From positions 1 to 15,158 of the forward strand of contig JAUVIY010000028.1 of assembly GCA_030592625.1 (NCBI GenBank): 15,158 nucleotides of DNA. Direction: 5' to 3'. Origin of the DNA: Spirochaeta sp. (GTDB taxonomy: Bacteria > Spirochaetota > Spirochaetia > DSM-2461). Below the pieces are notes generated by a model. That model saw only the letters and a program-made list of their open reading frames with translations, made no database searches and was not told the origin of the DNA. Positions 15,088-15,158 of this stretch are shown in pieces. Both the position numbers and the translations under genes were made by a program. The stretch's first letter is position 1; every line of letters begins with the position of its first letter.

Positions 15088-15158
15088 ACGGAGTTGTTTG
15101 TAAAAGGAATGTACTTATCAATAAATCGCAGCATTCGTTTAGGAACCGGAACTTAAGC

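Noticed and set aside
15096..15158. Start of a new gene after murA
   Set aside because: Frames from TTG 15096 or ATG 15109 stop within about 20 codons; nothing recognisable is encoded.

Overview
The window carries the chromosomal replication-origin neighbourhood of a bacterium, most likely a member of the Spirochaetota or a relative. Three things support that reading. DnaA, DnaN, RecF and a DUF721 protein sit in one run, as in treponemes and free-living spirochaetes, and the rpmH-rnpA-yidD-yidC-jag block follows. MurA carries Asp instead of the usual catalytic-loop Cys, as in Borrelia and Treponema. The taxonomic call is inference; no rRNA gene is present to settle it.

Layout. A 5' part of gyrB runs leftward off the window (1-1346, minus). 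A short AT-rich divergent region with one DnaA box separates it from dnaA (1573-2973). The dnaA-dnaN gap (2974-3331) looks like oriC: several DnaA-box-like sites, a tandem pair of TTTCCCCA boxes, a GC-rich step, five CTA repeats that read as DnaA-trios on the bottom strand, then an AT-rich tract. dnaN (3332-4435), recF (4439-5518, TTG start) and a DUF721/DciA gene (5508-5993) are tightly packed. After a 178-bp gap holding a palindromic repeat come rpmH (6172-6327), rnpA (6308-6661), yidD (6642-6875), yidC (6893-8677) and jag (8674-9471), packed with overlaps or very short gaps: ribosome/RNase P and membrane-insertion genes. Immediately after jag sits an intact-looking IS630-family insertion sequence (9480-10624) flanked by TA. 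Facing the origin operon on the minus strand is a threonine-pathway pair, lysC (ThrA-type aspartokinase without a homoserine dehydrogenase domain) and thrC. murA (13762-15051) is divergent from lysC.

The most unusual material is not coding. An element of about 75 nt upstream of rpmH recurs, inverted relative to the window, in the lysC-murA gap. The two copies share a 33-nt core (32/33 identical) next to an 8-bp hairpin in which a base pair changes on both arms (G-C to A-T). The second copy is expanded at two points, one expansion being three consecutive perfect hairpins. This looks like a mosaic palindromic repeat family or a structured RNA element. A short AT-rich sequence in the origin unwinding region is also found just ahead of dnaA, suggesting a two-part origin.

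Functionally, the left two thirds is replication initiation and elongation (DnaA, beta clamp, RecF, gyrase, putative helicase loader) plus RNA processing and membrane biogenesis. The right third is an IS insertion and amino-acid/peptidoglycan housekeeping genes. No tRNA, rRNA, CRISPR array, phage or defence gene was seen.
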